The position numbers and the translations under genes were made by a program. From Muscardinus avellanarius (taxonomy: Eukaryota > Chordata > Mammalia > Rodentia > Gliridae), in assembly GCA_963383645.1 (NCBI GenBank), contig OY726557.1, positions 152,900,201 to 152,964,200 on the forward strand: 64,000 nt of DNA, given 5' to 3'. Under the pieces are notes generated by a model. The model saw nothing but the letters and a program-made list of their open reading frames with translations, had not been told where the DNA came from and made no database searches. Each line of letters starts with the position of its first letter. Positions within the stretch are counted from its first letter, which is position 1. Positions 11,333-23,304 of the stretch are shown here, one piece after another.

Positions 11333-11634
11333 GGAAAGGTAGGTGGTTGGGGCCAAAGAGAAAATTTGAGCTCTCTGCAAACTCAGATATTTAGCACATC
11401 CTTCTTACCATCTAGAAGTAGAACATTCGACACAGATCTTTGTTTGCCTACTATTTTCTCTCCATTCACGAAATCTGAAGAGATGAACACTTCTAGTTAG
11501 CACTTACTTGTGCACTTAAATCTTTCCTTGTTAATAAAGATAGTAAGTATGTGCTTGCATAAGAAGGATTATGTTTTGAAATTCCAGTGGGGATACTCCA
11601 AGCCACTTTTTAGACAAGCAGTTTAAAGGTGGTG

Positions 11635-11850
11635 GTTAAAAGTGTGGCTTCCTTAACAGGCTTACATCAGACCCCAACGCTGCAGTTAATTGACTTGAGG
11701 CTTTGGCAAACCACTCCATATCTCTAAGACTCTATTTCTTCATTTGTAAATAAGGTTACTGAGAGGACCAAGTATGGAAATGTATAGATATTTAGCACTC
11801 TTCTTGAATATAGCAGTCTCAGTAAATATTAGTCATTAATTGTTGGACTG
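11635..11850 (-). repeat. MIR remnant
   Basis: gtggcttcctt, gactctatttcttcatttgtaaa, taaggttactgagagga and tcagtaaatatt follow the order of a reversed MIR. Confidence 0.7.
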
Positions 11851-12084
11851 TATTAGTATAGTATTTATCAATAGTCTAGGGCTCTTATTTCATTAATATC
11901 ATATCACCAAGCTTATCATGACAGTACTTGATTTTTTATTTCTTCACTGTATTTTCTCTTTTCTTAAATTAAAGGTATTTTCTTTTTAATTACCTATTCA
12001 ACAATATTGGTTAAACTTTAATTATATATTAAAGCTAGGTTTTATATATATATTTATATTTATATATATATTCAAATGCATTTT

Positions 12085-12275
12085 AAAATCCTACATATAC
12101 TTTATCTCATTAAAATTTAAAACTACAGTCTGTAATTGTCACTAACAAGGGCATCTTAACACCAAATAATTAATAAAACTTACTTGATCAAGTGACTTGA
12201 TCAAGGTTACACATATAATTAGTGGTAGAGTTGGTATCTGACATAATTTTTCTGATTCCAAGTCTCAATATATCA
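12085..12275 (+). repeat. MIR remnant
   Basis: actttatctcattaaa, tgatcaaggttacacat, taattagtggtagagttgg and ctgattccaagtctc match a sense-oriented MIR. Confidence 0.6.
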
Positions 12276-14010
12276 AGTTGACTTTTCTGATGTTAGTGCA
12301 AGAGATAAACAGAACTTAAGATTTTTTTGAGTGATAAAAGATTGAATAATTTTTAAAATGTCTAGTTATTTTGACACTATATGGTTATAGTCTGTTACAA
12401 TTAATTTTGTTTTAAAAACAGTGCTTAAATTTTTTTTGACTTTGGTTTTGTATTTTTGAGGTAGACTGTACTATTATAGAAAGAACCACTTTTTGTCTGT
12501 TTTTCTTCCTTCTTGTAGAGATTCAATTTTGCTCAAGCCTCAATCCTTGTTTGACAAAAGCACAGCCCTTGGGGGATTTTTCTTCACCCTGTCTCTAAAA
12601 GTTGGGTTGCTTGATGTAAAGAGGTGAGCGGATCCCACTCTTTTGCTAGTGAGTGGTTCAGAGGTGGAGACCTTGTTTGTTCTAACGGGACTTCAGGACA
12701 GATTTGGCTTTCCAAACCCCAGGGAGAAATTTTAAGAAGTTACACCATGAAAAAAATAGGGTTAAAAGAGAAACTTGGGAAAAAATTTAAATGACAATAC
12801 ATGAACATTTTTTTTGAAAGGGTGCTATTTGTGAAATTTTAATTTAATCTCTTTCAGTAGAGGTAGTCTCTGATATCATTTGTCAATTAAAATCAACATG
12901 AAAAATTAAAATTGACATGTAAATAAAAATTGACACATAAAACATAATCAATTAAAAATAATTTCAAATGTTGCCACCAACTTGTAATTTGTTTTCTATT
13001 TTTCTCCATTGAATGATTGGCACTTACAAAAAGGGTGCAGTAAGTCTCTGCTCCCTCATCTCATCTGAACTGTGCTCTCAGCATGCAGGTGAAGCAAGCC
13101 CATTGCTTGGAATCATAGTCAGGGATGATTGCTCTTGTGTCAGATGTAAACCGTCTCCCAGTCCAGGGTCTAATAACTGTGAAGGCTCTGTTAATAAAAG
13201 TCTCTAGTTTAGCCTGTTATTGCTGAATGATTTTTTCATGGAGTACTTATTCTCACCATTCAGGAAATCAGTAACATTGTCATTTTAATAGCTTCTTTTT
13301 ATGGCAGATGCCATAAGCATATTTCCTCCCCCTTGCAGCACTGCCTATTATGCAGATACCACTTTAACCAAGCAAAGTTGTAAGAGGTATAAATAAATAA
13401 TTGTGCATTTTCCTCATAGGACAAATGACTAAATGCTAATTTGGAACCTAGCAAACTTGGCTTGCTTGTTAGAAAATTTTAGAATAATGAGCCCCCTTAC
13501 TGCAATTCATGTCATATATCCTATTTTATATGGCAAATCCCCAAATGAATAAATGAATTGTGCTTCACCTAATGCTATTTTCTGGAAGACAGGGAACTTA
13601 TGTGTGGCAAGAGGCAGAAATTTAGTGTTGTTTCCTCTGACTGAATCCTATTTTTCATTTATATATTCCTACCATCCTAGACTGAAATGATGTTATTTCT
13701 GCAAGTTTATCTATATCATGACCCGCGATATCACCTCTGATGTTTCCTGGACCACTTTATTCCCTGAAATTTAAAGAGTCTGTATTTTTAGCTGGTACAG
13801 ATAGACAAGGGTATCTGTTGATGCCCAGAATTCTGTGCATGCTAGGATGCCTACATTAAATTCAATCTCTTTCTAAAGTTAGTAGAATTACGTTATTCTC
13901 TGATTCATTTGAAATCATCTCAAATATTGAAAGGCTATTTAGTATTCAAAAGCTGAACAGCACAAAGTGGAAATATGGCAATTCCATCTCTAAAAAGTGC
14001 CTTTAGTTCA
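12276..14010. other. No gene seen; AT-rich single-copy-like sequence
   Basis: Both strands were read. I see no recognisable repeat, RNA gene or exon. The 64-codon frame at 13013-13207 has no family resemblance. Confidence 0.5.
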
Positions 14011-14300
14011 AAATTATTTTTCAATAAATATTTACTGAGCACTAATTCGATGTTGGCCCCTGGTCTAGTTATTGGGGTAATATCAGTGGAAAGAACAAGG
14101 TCTGTGTTTCATGTAGTTTATATTCTAGTTAAAAGAGAAATACAGCACATTGGTAAATTAATAAATGTGTCATGTGTCTATGTGTTTTGGAGTAGATAAG
14201 AAATTAGAGTGGCAATTGTTAATTTATATGGACTGACTGATCAGAAAAGGCATCTCTGATAGTAGGGCATATAAAATGAGGACAAAGGAGGAGATTTGGA
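14010..14300 (-). mobile_element. L2 remnant
   Basis: The order caataaatatttactgagcacta, cccctggtctagttattggggtaa, gtttatattctagtt, ggcatctctgatagtagg reads like the reverse complement of the L2 3' region. It may extend further right, but less clearly. Confidence 0.65.
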
Positions 14301-15255
14301 AAATGAGCAGTCAGGTGACTGGAAGAACTGTCAATACTCTGGACTGATAGCCAGTATGCAGTCACTGTTCATTGGCTTCTGTCCGATGAAATCAATTTAA
14401 TACCATCTATTAAACATTTTGAAAATCTTCTCTGTCCATGATGGCAAAGAATTTCGACAGGGACGTTTCTAAAGAATGTCAAAATGGGACAGGTGCCAAT
14501 TTTTTTTTTTTCAAAGAGCAAGGGGAATGAGCTAGAGATCTGGTAGCAAAAAGGAGGACAGTTGATGATATTGAGCCTCAAAATAGCTGCAGTGTTTTTG
14601 GGAGCAGGCGGTAATTAGCTTTTGAGTGCTAATGGGGAATAAGGTGGACAGCCTCACGATGTCCAGACTCAGTGAAATAAGTAGTGAAGGAGAGAAAAGA
14701 CAACATCAGAGTTGGCTATATGCAAAGCAGCATCCTCAGAAGACAAACGGACTTGAGTTAGACAGGAGTGGAGGGAATAGTCAGAGAAGTGAAGGATGAA
14801 AGGGCATTTCATCTATGATAGGTGGAGAGCCTCTGAGGGTACAGCCGGCCATCAGAGAGAGGTCAGTTAGTGGTGGAACTTTGAGTCAGAGGAAGGGGAT
14901 GAACAGACTTAGGCGGGGATAAGACCAAACAATGAGAGACCAACAAAGGTATACTTGGGATAGAATGTAATGTGTCCTGGCTGCTTATCATGGTGAGTAT
15001 CGTAGCTTTATTGGAAAGGCATAGCTTTCTGTGTCCCTGGCTCAGTCATAGAAATGGTGAAGTGGAGACAGCTGAACTGTGTCATCTGTAGATGTATGAC
15101 TCTGTGGGACTCTCCATGACCTCTGCCTGAAGCCACATGATGGAAGGTTAACCAGATAAGTGTCACATCTGTGCTTTAATTATACAATAGTATAAAACCA
15201 TTTGAGCCAAAATTGAAAACATCACTGTCATTACTCAGATGGGTTTGAAGTAAGC
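14301..15255. other. No gene seen; possibly more decayed L2
   Basis: The purine-rich text contains an (T)11 run at 14499-14510. No exon or RNA gene is visible. Confidence 0.4.
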
Positions 15256-15403
15256 CCTTCTACCTCCGGGCTACACTCCCAGACCTATTTTATATTTTTA
15301 TTTAGAAACAGGGTCTCTTAAGCCAGTGCGGCCGGCTTCAAACCTGTGTGATCCTCCTGTCTCTGCCTCCCAAGTGCGAGGATTACAAGCATGCGCCCAG
15401 CTA
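15256..15403 (-). mobile_element. B1-dID SINE lacking its 3' end
   Basis: A young-form copy starts abruptly inside the ID arm (cccttctacctccggg). It has no tail and no ggtggtactggggttcc block, and its B1 5' end is shortened too. No target-site duplication is seen. Confidence 0.85.
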
Positions 15404-15564
15404 GATGGTTTTATTACATTGGACAAAACTCTTATATGACTATCTAGAAATTTAACATATCTGTTGTACCTGATATTTAAAAGCATGTCTTTTCTATTTG
15501 GGCCAAAATTACATATGCCTGATATTCTGTAAATGTAAGGTCACTGCTTTACAAAGTAGAGGTG

Positions 15565-15567
<3 letters not shown>

Positions 15568-15616
<49 letters not shown>

Positions 15617-15660
15617 ATATAATATATATAATATATGTATTATATATATTATATATAATC
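15568..15660. repeat. (TG)n microsatellite grading into (TA)-rich DNA
   Basis: (TG)n spans 15568-15612, then TATA-rich sequence continues to about 15660. Confidence 0.95.
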
Positions 15661-15822
15661 TTATTTGTTTGTTTGCCTGTTTGTTTTTTCTAAACGTTAA
15701 CATAGAAAATTTGAAGGAGTTGATCATCAGGAACAACTTTTCTGGACAAGTGAAACTTTTAGTACTTTTGCTTTATCCATAGGGTTCAAGGGCATTTGGT
15801 AAGAGGACAAAAGGGATCATGG

Positions 15823-15974
15823 AGTAGAAGAGTGACTGGATTAGATTTTAATCCTATCTGTGCAGGAAGTAGCTACTCAGACTAACCAATCCTTGCACAG
15901 TAGAAGAGTGACTGGATTAGATTTTAATCCTATCTGTGCAGGAAGTAGCTACTCAGACTAACCAATCCTTGCAC
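15823..15974. repeat. 76-bp perfect tandem duplication
   Basis: The segment 15823-15898 (starting agtagaagagtgactgg, ending ccaatccttgcac) is repeated without a mismatch at 15899-15974. Confidence 0.97.
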
Positions 15975-17333
15975 GGTTGAAGAAACAGACATGGCCAAAT
16001 CACATTAGTGGTACATTAGTGGGTCCAGATTTCAGAGCCTTGGCCTCTTGAATTTTGTGTCTCTTTGATATCTGGAGCAACAATCTCCTTGTAACCTTGT
16101 CAGAAACTCTTTGTATTCGAGAGCTCTTTCTGTTGCCACACAAGGGCAGAGCATACAAAGGCTAAGAAGGTCAAGCCTCAGGGTGTGCAATAAGCTGGTT
16201 AAAAGATCTGGTCTCTTCCCTCTGAGCAACCTATGCGCTAAGCACAGAAGTGAGAGCCAGGCAATTCAGGAGTAAGTGGGCACTTACTAGACAATATATA
16301 TATTTTCCTACTTATTTATTTTTCATCTGTAAAATGGAGCCGATATATCCCTGGCTCTTTTAACTCAAACTGTAGATAACCCTATGAAACTTCCAGGCAT
16401 CTAGAGGGCATCTTCAGTCTTGCATATGCTTGACCAATACATATCTCTTCATGAGTCTTAAAGTGTGGCCTGTGAAGAAAATAATTGCCAAATTGTTCCA
16501 CACATTTGTTGGAATTTTATTAATACATAGGTATCAACACAACCAGCTCATATGCACCTAAGGAATAAGCTGTAACACATCCCTTGTGCGTTTAACTTCT
16601 CTGTTTTATTTCCACGGTTGAGACAAAGGCAGTTTACTTATTCTGCAATTACTGTAGGTGGCAAGCTATCAATAAAATCTCATGCGTTCCCCAGTGGTTA
16701 TGCAATCCTAATAATTAAATCTACACATCTGCTAAATAACAGCAGATTCAAAGCCTAGCAATTTACATGGAAGAAAACAGATGTCATTCCGGTATAATCT
16801 CTTCACTTTCACCATGAGTGCTGTGAACGCTGCGCACCCTGCAGTGATTAATCTATCAAAATACTCTACTCCATTTACTCCATTTTATTACATCCTGTGT
16901 CACAGGAGATGGAGCAGCTGTTTCTGGATGGAAAGCAAAGAACTGGTATCAAATAAAGCATTCTCTGAATAGGTGCTAGCAAACTGATGCTCTGGAATTA
17001 TGAGAAAAGAGAGATCAAGTGTCTACAATGGGGTGATTTTCAGAAACTCCAGTGGAACTCCCATTTCAATCACTAGCAAAAGCAGAGAATGATCTGAAAT
17101 GCACGATGAATAGGTGCATTTTCCCCTCACAGAGAAGTGCTTCACAATGCAATCTCCTGCTTCTGAATGGAAAACTCAAGTTCATATCCTTTGTTAAGCA
17201 CAGCAATCTGATTTAAAGAGCAAGTTCTTTCCTAATTAAGCTGCCACTAAGTAAGTCTCTGCGTTAAGGGGAAAATACACGTGAGATAATTCCAAATTTT
17301 GGAAATGTATGTTGAAAAGTTTAGATAGAATAG
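15975..17333. other. Repeat-free stretch; candidate conserved non-coding DNA
   Basis: About 1.3 kb holds no recognisable transposon, although the rest of the window is crowded with them. The part at about 16480-16970 is balanced in composition and rich in TAAT/ATTA motifs. This is an inference from repeat absence; conservation cannot be seen from one sequence. Confidence 0.3.
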
Positions 17334-17350
17334 AAAAAAGTAGAGTTTAT

Positions 17351-17567
17351 GCTGGGCGTGGTGGTGCACGCTTTTAATCCCCGCGCTTGGGAGGCTAAGA
17401 CAGGAGGATCGCACAGGTCCGAAGCCAGCCTCAGCTACTTAGTGAGGCTCTCAGCAACTTAGTGAGACCCTGTTTCCAAATAAAATAGAAAATGGGTCTG
17501 GGAGTATAGCCCGGAAGTAGAAAGCCTCTGGGTTCCACCGCTAGTACCACCAAAAAAAGAAAGAAAA
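17351..17567 (+). mobile_element. B1-dID SINE, intermediate form
   Basis: It keeps the longer middle (cagctacttagtgaggctct...cttagtgagaccctg) of the old form but has the young-type ID arm start (gggtctgggagtatagcccgg). The duplication aaaaaagtagagtttat is at 17334-17350 and 17568-17584. Confidence 0.93.
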
Positions 17568-17584
17568 AAAAAAGTAGAGTTTAT

Positions 17585-17995
17585 TATTTTAGGGAAGAAA
17601 AAAATCACACCATTTGCAGGAAAATGGATGAAACTCTAGAATATCATACCAAATGGGAAATGTCTGTTTCAAAAGAGAGTAGATGTATGTTTTCTATTAT
17701 ATGTGGAAGTTAGAGAGATATTCAGAAATAAGGGTAGCATCAGATAAGTGAGCAGAGACTCTATGGGAGTGGCTGAGGGGGATTAGAGAAGGAAGACATC
17801 ATAAAAAGTATATTATTTAAAATAATGCTATGAATATATAACAAAGTTACCAATTCCAGTATCAAAGACATGTACAGGGATGGCGAGAGACCAGATGGGG
17901 AGGGTACCAAGAACTATGTACGTACATCTTTCTGACACTCTATCTCAATATGCTGTAACATTGCAATGCACTAAATAATAAAAAATGAGAAATAT
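17585..17995 (+). mobile_element. L1 3'UTR, older subfamily, 5'-truncated
   Basis: caggaaaatggatgaaact, tatgtggaagttagagaga, a G-rich stretch (tggctgagggggattagag) and a terminal caatgcactaaataataaaa follow the order of the rodent L1 3' end. Confidence 0.7.
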
Positions 17996-18384
17996 ATTTG
18001 GTTGGGAAGGTACCATGTAGATTTATATTCATGCAAATAAGATATAAAAAGAAAGAAGGAAAATATACATATATTTAATGTGTTCTTAAGAGGAAAAATT
18101 ATACCAGATGAGCAACTCTATAACTTTGGTGAGCATAAACCCACAGAGATTCTGATTCAGTGAATCTGGGAAGAAGTTCAGGAATCTGAATATTTAAGAC
18201 ATCTGCTGGTTAATTTTGATGCAGGTTGTTTTTGGATGATTCTGAGAAATGCTGCCTGAATAATAGTTCAGATAAGTTTATTGGTACTATGTATAATGTA
18301 ATACGTATACACAGTAGTCACTCAACATATGTTTGCAAAAAGTCTTGGAAAATCCAGAACTCTATCTTTGGAGGCAGGCATCTG

Positions 18385-18535
18385 TGTTTAGGTCCCAGTG
18401 CTGCCTTTTGCTAGTGATTCCACGTAAGGCTAAGTAAGTCTGTATGCTCTATGAGACTCAGTTTCCTCTTCTGTAAACTAAATACACATATTTAACTTCC
18501 AGGAATATTTTGAAGATTATGATTAATAATAACTT
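18385..18535 (-). repeat. MIR remnant
   Basis: gactcagtttcctcttctgtaa followed by aatattttgaagattatgattaat is a typical reversed MIR core. Confidence 0.7.
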
Positions 18536-18599
18536 ACTTCTAGAAAACTAGTCTGTATTTGCTGCCTCTAATTTCTTTCCTTGTTTTCTTTTAAGTGGA

Positions 18600-20151
18600 T
18601 ATCAGACTTCTGCCTTCACTATTCCATCTAAGCTGTTTTTAGGTAACAAACCACTTCCATATTGTTCAATCCATTGTCCAGTCTTAAGTCTTCATCTTAT
18701 TCAACCTATTATCAGAATTTAGACAATGCTCATGCCTTTATCTTCAGCATATTTCTTCACATATGCCTTAAAAACCAAAATTTTTATTTTCCCCTCCCAT
18801 CCTGCTTGTTGATTCCAATGAAATAATCCAGCGCTCAGTCCTTGGATGTCTTCTTTATCTATATTCACTCTCTGGGTTTAGATGGCACATCTGATGGCTA
18901 CCAAATTTATATCTCCAGGTTGTACTTTTGTCCTAAATATACCCAAATCATATATCAAACTATCTACCTGACATCTCCTCTTGGCTGTCTAGTTGATAGT
19001 TTGAATTTATCATGGCCAAAATTGAATAGCTTATTTTGCTCACACTTCAAAAACTGCTCTACCCATTCCCTTCTTCATCTCAACTGGCAATTTTATCCCT
19101 CCAATGCCTCAGAAAATCTCAGAGTTGTGCTTGATGCCTGTTTATCTTACACACCGAGTCCAGCCCATCAGGAAATCCTGATGGCTCCTCCATTTCTCAT
19201 CATCTCCATTTCTACCACTCAGCCATGACCCACCATCATATTTTGCCCCAAATTGTGCAAAAGTGTAACGTTTTATTTTATTTTCTTTGGTGGTACTGGG
19301 ATTCCTGGAAGCCCTTCTACCTCCAGGCTATACTCCCAGACTTATTTTTTATATTTTTATTTAGAAACAGGGTCTCTTAAGCCAGAGAGGCTGGCTTTGA
19401 ACCTGCGTGATCCTCCTGTCTTTGCCTCCCAAGCATGGGGATTACAAGCGTGCACCACCACGCCCGGCAAATGTAATGTTTTAAAAGAAAAAGGTAAATT
19501 TCTCTGACTCTACTTTTACCTTTTTATAGTCTAATTCTTTGTAAAACAACCAGAAACATTATTTTAAAGTATGAGTCAGATCATACTACTTTTTGCTCAA
19601 AATCATCCAATGGCTTCATCACTTTGAGAAAAAATCAAGTTCTCCTCATAACCTACCAGGTCCTACAATATGGTTGGCATTGCCTAACTCTCTTTATCTC
19701 CTTATCTCTACTTATCTCTTATCTTACCTTCTTATTTTTACTGTCTTCCCACCACGTGTGCCACTTCACTGTTCCTGAAACTAGTACAATGACTGCACAG
19801 AGTATTCTATCCATCTAGACACTTTTACTCTAGGTGTTCTCAAGGTATTCTTCACTTACTCTACCCTTTTTTAAAAGTTGCCTTTCTAGTGAGACCTCCC
19901 TTGACCAATCTATTTAAAAGTAAAATTCCAGTCCTATCCCTGACTCTCCCTATCTTTATTCAAATTTATTTCTGTATGTATCATATATCATTTTCTGTAC
20001 CATATGATTCATTTTTTTCTATTGTTGATTGTGAACTCAGTGATGGCAGGAATTTCTTTTAATTTTTATTCACTGTTATATACTTAGCACCTAAAATATT
20101 GCCTGAAACATGGTATATGCTCAATTAATATTTGTCGATTAAAAATGAATG
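18600..20151 (+). mobile_element. L2 (LINE-2) ORF2 end and 3'UTR remnant, split by a SINE
   Basis: 18840-19240 (ggctaccaaatttatatctcc, ctacctgacatctcctc) and 19484-20151 (agtcagatcatactact, aatcatccaatggcttc, tgtgaactcagtgatggcagg, atgctcaattaatatttg) follow the order of the L2 3' portion in sense. The 128-codon frame at 18842-19228 lies inside it and is a remnant, not a gene. Confidence 0.7.
19276..19468 (-). mobile_element. B1-dID SINE, young form, inserted in L2
   Basis: Complete copy. An imperfect duplication aa(g/a)tgtaa(c/t)gtttta is at 19261-19275 and 19469-19483. Confidence 0.93.
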
Positions 20152-20316
20152 GAGGAGCTATATTAGAATATGTGTATAAGTATGAATGTAGCATGGTTAA
20201 CCTGGATACTCATTGTTTGGAGGGGGAAGGGGAAGTGAGAGGTGAGAGAAGGCACCAAGCACAGTCTGAATATATGTCATTTTCAATATGATCCACATAA
20301 AAATAAAAAATAAAAT
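20152..20316 (+). mobile_element. Short L1 3' end
   Basis: A G-rich tract (ggagggggaaggggaagtg) is followed by tgtcattttcaatatgatcc and an A-rich tail. The duplication aaaatgaatg is at 20142-20151 and 20317-20326, so this is a 165-bp 5'-truncated insertion at the end of the L2 remnant. Confidence 0.75.
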
Positions 20317-20489
20317 AAAATGAATGCTCGGATTTAAAAAAAATAACCCATTAATGAATGCATTAAATAATTATAGAGATTGAGATACTTTTCATAAGAA
20401 GTATGAAAAAACTACTTGATGTTTAATTAAAATATTTTTTATTTATAATCTCTATTGGTTATAATAGATGACATATAGTAAAAGATTAG

Positions 20490-20695
20490 AATATGCTAAA
20501 TGTTCCGTGTGCTTTGCATGTATTGCCTTATTTAATATTTAAAAATTACTATGAAGAAGGTCTTAGAATTATTATCTCTGCTTTTTTCAGGTGAAAAAGT
20601 GATTTGATCAAGGATAGACAGCTATTAAGCTTCAGAAATAGGATTTAAAAACAGGAGCCTTTTCCAAACTCTGCTTTGATAGTGTCCTGGGTAAA
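20490..20695 (+). repeat. MIR remnant
   Basis: gtgctttgcatgtattgcctta, attattatctctgctttttt, caggtgaaaaagtg, gatcaaggatagacagcta and gaaataggatttaaaaacagg are in MIR order. Confidence 0.75.
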
Positions 20696-21879
20696 AAACC
20701 ACAGAGAGTCACACAATCACACAGTGACTGCTTGTGTTAAAAGTACTGGTTGATTGATGGCTTAAAATTACTTTTCAACAGACATGTGTTAGATGTGGTC
20801 AGCTGGTGATTCACTTTTTAGATAGTCCTCACTGTTATGCTTCTAAAACTTAGCTCTGTAAATTGCTAAGTATTTATCTTTAGTTTTGCATTTTTGACTG
20901 CCAGAAGTGCATACCCTCTCTGAGAAAAAATTTTATATGTATACGTTGCAGGCTTGTTGGGTGCTTCTAGTTTGGCCTATTTTCTTTTCTTTTATAGAAA
21001 TAAAACCTTGGCTTCAAGTAAGCTTTCAAGGAGACCCAGATGGTGAATAATAATTTTAATAGATCCATTGTTCAGTTTTAAAAAGATATCAGTCTGGTCA
21101 TTAATGAAAGCCAGGAAATTGCTTTACTGTGGTGAAGTACTGTCAAAAGACCATTTATAAATTGTGAGGATATTACTTTTTCAATTAAATTTAAATATGA
21201 TAATGAATGAAGAAAAAGGTGTACCAGCATACAATTAGAAGAACTTGTATAAACACAGGGTGAGAAGAAACACGAAGATTATCACAGTACTTATAATTTC
21301 TATGAGCAGAAGCCTCAAGAGTTCTATCTAAGGGGTCAGTGCTAAATGACTGCTATTACATTTTAAGCTAGTTTGCTTGGGTTATTTTTAATCTTTTGAC
21401 TTCTATTGTAGAGGTGCGTTATCTACTAGAGACCAGGTCTTTTATTGAGTTCAAGTTCTGATTGAGGTCATCAGCGATTACAGAAGGACTCATAAATAAT
21501 ATTCTCTATATTCTGAGTTGAGATTGGGATTTCAAGAGCTCATTAATAATGGTTATTCTTGACTATTCTCTATAGTTGGATAGAAGCAAGGTTAGACTGC
21601 CCCAAGGAAGACAAAAAGAAAGTTCATGCACTGACTTTTGATAACCTGGAATAAATTAATAGAAAAAACTACATTTTAAGAACTAAAAGCAGTAAATAAT
21701 TTACTATAAAAACTATATACTTATTTTAGTGTTCAGCTTAAATCTATAATATTTTGGACTTTAGAAGTTTATTTTTATTTTGTAACCTAAAGTTATATCT
21801 GTGTGCATGTTATTATACTCCAAGGTATAATATATATCTTTTAGCTCTTATTGATATATGAATGCATACAAATATATGT
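20696..21879. other. No gene seen; AT-rich unclassified sequence
   Basis: I see no recognisable repeat, exon or RNA gene. Confidence 0.45.
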
Positions 21880-21977
21880 ATTATGATCCAGTTTTATCTA
21901 TGAATTCACATTCTGGGGTTTGCTAAGGTCACCATTTGACAGATAATACTGTATACTCTGTTAAAAGAAAACTTAAA

Positions 21978-22020
<43 letters not shown>

Positions 22021-22107
22021 TGTTAACAGATTATCCAGTACTATCTGTCAAATGGTGATCTTAGCAAATACCAGAATGTGAATTCATAGATAAAACTGTA
22101 CCATAAT
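21880..22107. repeat. Long imperfect palindrome: 85-bp inverted arms around (TG)n
   Basis: The left arm 21880-21964 and the reverse complement of 22023-22107 agree at about 77 of 85 positions with no gaps. The spacer 21965-22022 is mostly (TG)n (21979-22019). No matching target-site duplication flanks the arms. It could be an inverted duplication of local DNA or an unrecognised small DNA transposon. Confidence 0.95.
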
Positions 22108-22451
22108 GAGTTAGATATATTGTACTGTGCTGAATAATGTTGTCTCCCACCTGGTATTTGTTTCTGCTTTCCTTTTTTCTAATGGAGCATTAGTCCAGGT
22201 ATCTATCTCAGTCTTCTAGTTCAGGGAAAGCAAATACTATTGAAGGGAAGATGGATCCTAGTTATTTTAAGCTACTTAACATATAGACTTCCTTTGGAGA
22301 CTACCATTGATTTTGGGGTTGATAGATGATTGATTTTGACTTATCAAATAGTAGGAAAGGGCATTAATTACACCAGTGTGGAAAAGACCCTTTCTTTTCT
22401 TATTCTATATGAGCAAGAAAGTATGAAGTTCTTATGACCAGAGCCCTGATG

Positions 22452-22724
22452 ATCTCTGAATCACCTGAAGGGTCTTTCTCCCCTTATCTCAAAGAATAGT
22501 GGACATTCACATCTATACAGCTCTAGGATTCAGTTGTGTAGGATCCAAGAGGTCTGGAAGTGTTCTTTCATTTCATCTCATCTTTGTCCCCTTCTGTTCA
22601 AACTAGTAGTATTTCTTGGGTTGGGGTTAATTAGGTCTGTGGATCCCATCTGTAGTAAAATCCTTATCAATATGTAATATGGATAGGCTAAACATTTTGT
22701 AAATCTTAAAATTCTGGTTCATTT
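22452..22724 (-). mobile_element. Extra MaLR internal segment outside the LTR
   Basis: It aligns in order with 23894-24157 inside the MaLR element (atctctgaatcacc, tcaaagaatagtg, gctctaggat, caagaggtctgg, cccttatcaatatg). By eye roughly four of five positions agree. Confidence 0.8.
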
Positions 22725-22932
22725 GTCAATTCCTTGACATCATGGGAGACCAATTTTGGGTTGAAGCTGACACTAAAGATGGCTGAGTAGAGAGAAATAA
22801 GGAACCCCAACCTTTGAAAGCATAATGTAACTATCTGATTGAACTACACAAATAGAACACACATCTGGGTTTCCATTCATGGTAGAAACTAATGAATCAG
22901 TCTGAGCTTATACTTTTGCTATATTTATACCT

Positions 22933-23304
22933 TGTCTTAGCTTGGGCTGCTATAACAGAAAACCATAGCTTAAATAGTATTCAGGTGTCTGTGATTTAAA
23001 TCACAAACATTTATTTCTCATAGTTCTAGAGCATGTGAAATCCAAGATCAAGGTGGTATAAGACTTGGTTCTTGATGAGGTGCTCTCTTCCTCACTGGCA
23101 AATGGCTATTTCACGTGGTAGGGAGAGAAACCTCTGGTGTTTGTTTCTCTTATAAGGGCCTGAAACTTATCACGAGGGCTCCACCCTCCTGACCTAAATG
23201 AACTGAAATGACCTCCTGATATTCACTCCACCTAAAAACATCATGTTAGAGGTAAAAACTCCAGCATACAAATTTTAGAGAGACAAAAATATTTAGTCTA
23301 TAAC
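22933..23304 (-). mobile_element. MaLR (MLT1-like) LTR, 3' LTR of the element
   Basis: Reading from tgtcttagcttgggctgctataac it follows a reversed MLT1 LTR: atttctcatagttctagag, ccaagatcaaggtgg, cttataagggcctga, gagggctccaccctcctgac, catcatgttagagg. Confidence 0.85.

Noticed and set aside
18842..19228. 128-codon plus-strand frame
   Set aside because: It lies in ordered L2 remnant text and has no independent support as a gene.
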